A program made the translations under genes and the position numbers. A DNA stretch of 14,700 nucleotides, taken from positions 1 to 14,700 of the forward strand of contig JAPOYU010000105.1 of NCBI GenBank assembly GCA_026706395.1, given 5' to 3'. Positions 13,286 through 14,700 of this stretch are shown in pieces. The stretch's first letter is position 1. Every line of letters starts with the position of its first letter. Origin of the DNA: Chloroflexota bacterium. Its GTDB lineage: Bacteria > Chloroflexota > Anaerolineae > Aggregatilineales > Phototrophicaceae. Under the pieces are notes generated by a model, which had not been told where the DNA came from, made no database searches, and worked only from the letters and a program-made list of their open reading frames with translations.

Positions 13286-14497
13286 TCAGCCTCCTAGGGT
13301 GACGGACGTTGAGCCCGACCAAGGTCCCATGCCACCACGATTGACCGCCGCTACTGAGACTCGATAAGTCTTGCCGTCCGTCAAGTTTTCGATGACGAAT
13401 GGCTCTGTAGCGTTGCTAAATGCATACATCGGGTTCGAGCCGCTCTCTTGCTCATGATAGCGCAACGCGTAGGCCAGTATAGGCGCATCATCCACCTGGG
13501 GCACGTCGATCGATACAACAACATATCCTCCTCCGCCAATCAAGGTCGGGGGCAGCAGCTTCCCGGGCGGCAGGGTCACCCGCGGCTCTGTAACTGATTC
13601 AGCCCAGTTCATGACTTCCTCAGACTGTCCGCTATCCGCTACCAAGACACGGACCGGCGATCCGCGCCTGATGCTGGGGGGGCGAGAGGACAAATCAGAA
13701 CCCAATTCAAAGCTGCTCGAATAGACGCTATCGGAGATAGGAAGCTCATATATCTGCTTGTCGCTTCGCAGATATATATAGAACGAACTATCGGGCAACA
13801 GAGAAGGTAGATATTCCCAGTCATGTTCGCCCCAGCCAAAGAATACCGGATACTGGTACCAATTGAAATCGACGTTGTCGTCATCCGCCCCCCAGAAGAT
13901 CGCCTGCAACTCAATCATTGACCAAGTTCCATCGTCATGCGCTACTCTAAGCCAATGAGTACCGGTACGCGTGGTTGAACCGGTCATAAGGACATGAGCA
14001 TCGCCAACTGGACTCAGTGATGAAAACTGAAAATCAGCCAACAGACCCGCCGGCGGATCTACCATGCGTGTTGTCAGCCATCCGGCGATGAATACTGTCG
14101 TATTCTCGTATTTGACTTCCAACCAGTCTCCGTCCTCGCCGACAACTTCAAGAACGTCGCCGCTCCGAGTAGCGCCAACCCGAATGCAGGACGTGCTAGC
14201 GCACTCACGCAGGTTGACAATATCGTGGACCATGACTGTGATCGCTTCTTCACTGGCCAGTGCAGACGCCTCAGCCTGGGCCTGACAGTCCGGCACGGTC
14301 ATGGCATGAAATTCTTCCACCGTAAAGGCTGCGCCGCCCGATTGGACATAGGGTTGATCGCCATAATCACGATTCAACTCATTAACTACTTCACAGTTGT
14401 ACTGCGTGTCACCGGCTATGTTGTATACCCAATCTTGTGAGAGTGTCATTATTGTATTCAGAAGCACGATCAACATCGTTACAGAAAGCCGTTTCAT
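13286..14497 (-). CDS. Secreted protein with bacterial SH3 and C-terminal fibronectin-III-like domain
   Basis: A 403-residue exported protein with an N-terminal signal (MKRLS and a hydrophobic core to about residue 20). Next is a region with paired cysteines (C35, C71) and an Ala/Glu-rich helix, then a bacterial SH3 domain (about 86-146, VNLRECASTSCIRVG then GDWLEVKY and FIAGWLTTR). A beta-rich stretch without a recognised family (about 150-310) is rich in Trp, Tyr and Asp. The C-terminal domain (about 316-403) has a fibronectin-III-like pattern (PILAYALRYHEQ, IENLTDGKTYRVSVAAVN, WSGSTSVTL). Such architecture points to extracellular binding rather than catalysis. ATG 14497 is chosen because AAGGAG lies 7-8 nt upstream; a TTG at 14512 is rejected. 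The gene has its own promoter-like sequence and terminator. The FN3 call is by pattern only. Confidence 0.78.
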   Translation of the reverse strand: MKRLSVTMLIVLLNTIMTLSQDWVYNIAGDTQYNCEVVNELNRDYGDQPYVQSGGAAFTVEEFHAMTVPDCQAQAEASALASEEAITVMVHDIVNLRECASTSCIRVGATRSGDVLEVVGEDGDWLEVKYENTTVFIAGWLTTRMVDPPAGLLADFQFSSLSPVGDAHVLMTGSTTRTGTHWLRVAHDDGTWSMIELQAIFWGADDDNVDFNWYQYPVFFGWGEHDWEYLPSLLPDSSFYIYLRSDKQIYELPISDSVYSSSFELGSDLSSRPPSIRRGSPVRVLVADSGQSEEVMNWAESVTEPRVTLPPGKLLPPTLIGGGGYVVVSIDVPQVDDAPILAYALRYHEQESGSNPMYAFSNATEPFVIENLTDGKTYRVSVAAVNRGGMGPWSGSTSVTLGG

Positions 14498-14552
14498 TTG
14501 CAACTCCTTCAATTTGCGTAGCTGAACCAGCAGGCAAAAGCTACTGCCAACA

Positions 14553-14580
14553 ATTATATATGTTGTTTATATGTTGCAAA
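14553..14580 (-). promoter_or_regulatory. Candidate promoter for the SH3-FN3 gene
   Basis: On the minus strand TTTGCA (14575-14580), a 16-bp AT-rich spacer and a perfect TATAAT (14553-14558) lie about 56 bp before the start. CAACA and TGTTG flank the -10 box as a short inverted repeat. Confidence 0.5.
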
Positions 14581-14643
14581 TCGCCTTACAAAGTCGAGGC
14601 TTGCAACTTGCATCAAATGAAAGTGAGCGATGGAAGAAACTGA

Positions 14644-14700
14644 TGCCCCATAGGAGACTCGAACTCCTGTTTTGGCCTTGAGAGGGCCACGTCCTAGGCC
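14644..14700 (-). tRNA. tRNA-Glu (anticodon CTC), 5' end cut by window edge
   Basis: Read on the minus strand, the visible part starts in the D region (GGCCTAGGAC). The anticodon arm has a TGGCC/GGCCA stem and loop CTCTCAA (anticodon CTC). A short variable region AAAC follows, then the T arm AGGAG-TTCGAGT-CTCCT and the 3' acceptor strand ATGGGGC plus discriminator A. The acceptor predicts a 5' strand GCCCCAT beyond the window. The D region and anticodon arm match the common bacterial tRNA-Glu pattern. The next three bases are TCA, so the CCA end is not encoded and must be added by the nucleotidyltransferase. Confidence 0.93.

Noticed and set aside
14498..14643. Repeated TGTTG/TTGCAA elements beside the tRNA gene, considered as an integration (att) scar
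   Set aside because: The repeats are short and AT-rich, there is no integrase or duplicated tRNA end in view, and they are explained by the promoter of the SH3-FN3 gene.

Overview
The window reads as ordinary chromosomal DNA of a free-living bacterium, most likely a member of the Chloroflexota. This is an inference from gene content. The clues are a mevalonate-route decarboxylase with the KYWGNRD signature, a decaprenyl-phosphate phosphoribosyltransferase-type UbiA enzyme, a stand-alone SCP2 protein, several secreted bacterial-SH3 proteins and a LysM/M23 lipoprotein. I see no transposase, integrase, phage gene, CRISPR array or rRNA. One partial tRNA, tRNA-Glu(CTC), lies at the right edge.

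Layout. (1) 1-1849: a UbiA-type prenyl-phosphate phosphoribosyltransferase on the minus strand, cut by the left edge, diverges from a mevalonate (di)phosphate decarboxylase on the plus strand; both concern isoprenoids. (2) 1922-4434: a site-2-protease-type (M50, RseP-like) membrane protease overlaps a HEAT-repeat protein by 4 bp. (3) 4452-4781: a small SCP2 lipid-binding protein on the minus strand converges on the HEAT gene and diverges from the next gene across an 18-bp perfect palindrome. (4) 4872-7318: an envelope pair, a lipoprotein with LysM and a LasA-type M23 peptidase domain followed 35 bp later by a membrane-anchored SH3 protein. (5) 7374-7799: an A-type Fe-S carrier (minus) with an extra C-terminal CxxC. 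(6) 8082-9146: a secreted protein made of four tandem SH3 domains. (7) 9316-11331: a large cytoplasmic TPR protein whose N-terminal domain resembles TolB-N, converging with a YigZ/IMPACT protein (stops overlap by 4 bp). (8) 12135-14497: on the minus strand, a phytanoyl-CoA-dioxygenase-like protein, then, separated by a clear terminator, a secreted SH3 plus fibronectin-III-like protein. (9) 14644-14700: 3' part of tRNA-Glu.

How the genes work together. Two loose themes appear. The first is isoprenoid and lipid chemistry (decarboxylase, UbiA enzyme, SCP2). The second is the cell envelope: the M50 protease, the LysM-M23 lipoprotein and three different SH3-carrying exported proteins, which together look like cell-wall binding, trimming and sensing. 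The remaining genes (Fe-S carrier, YigZ, PhyH, TPR) look like independent transcription units. I did not find a convincing wholly new system. The best candidates for a second look are the M50/HEAT coupled pair, the LasA-type lipoprotein with its SH3 membrane partner, the possible phosphomevalonate decarboxylase, and the palindromic operator-like site between the SCP2 and lipoprotein genes.
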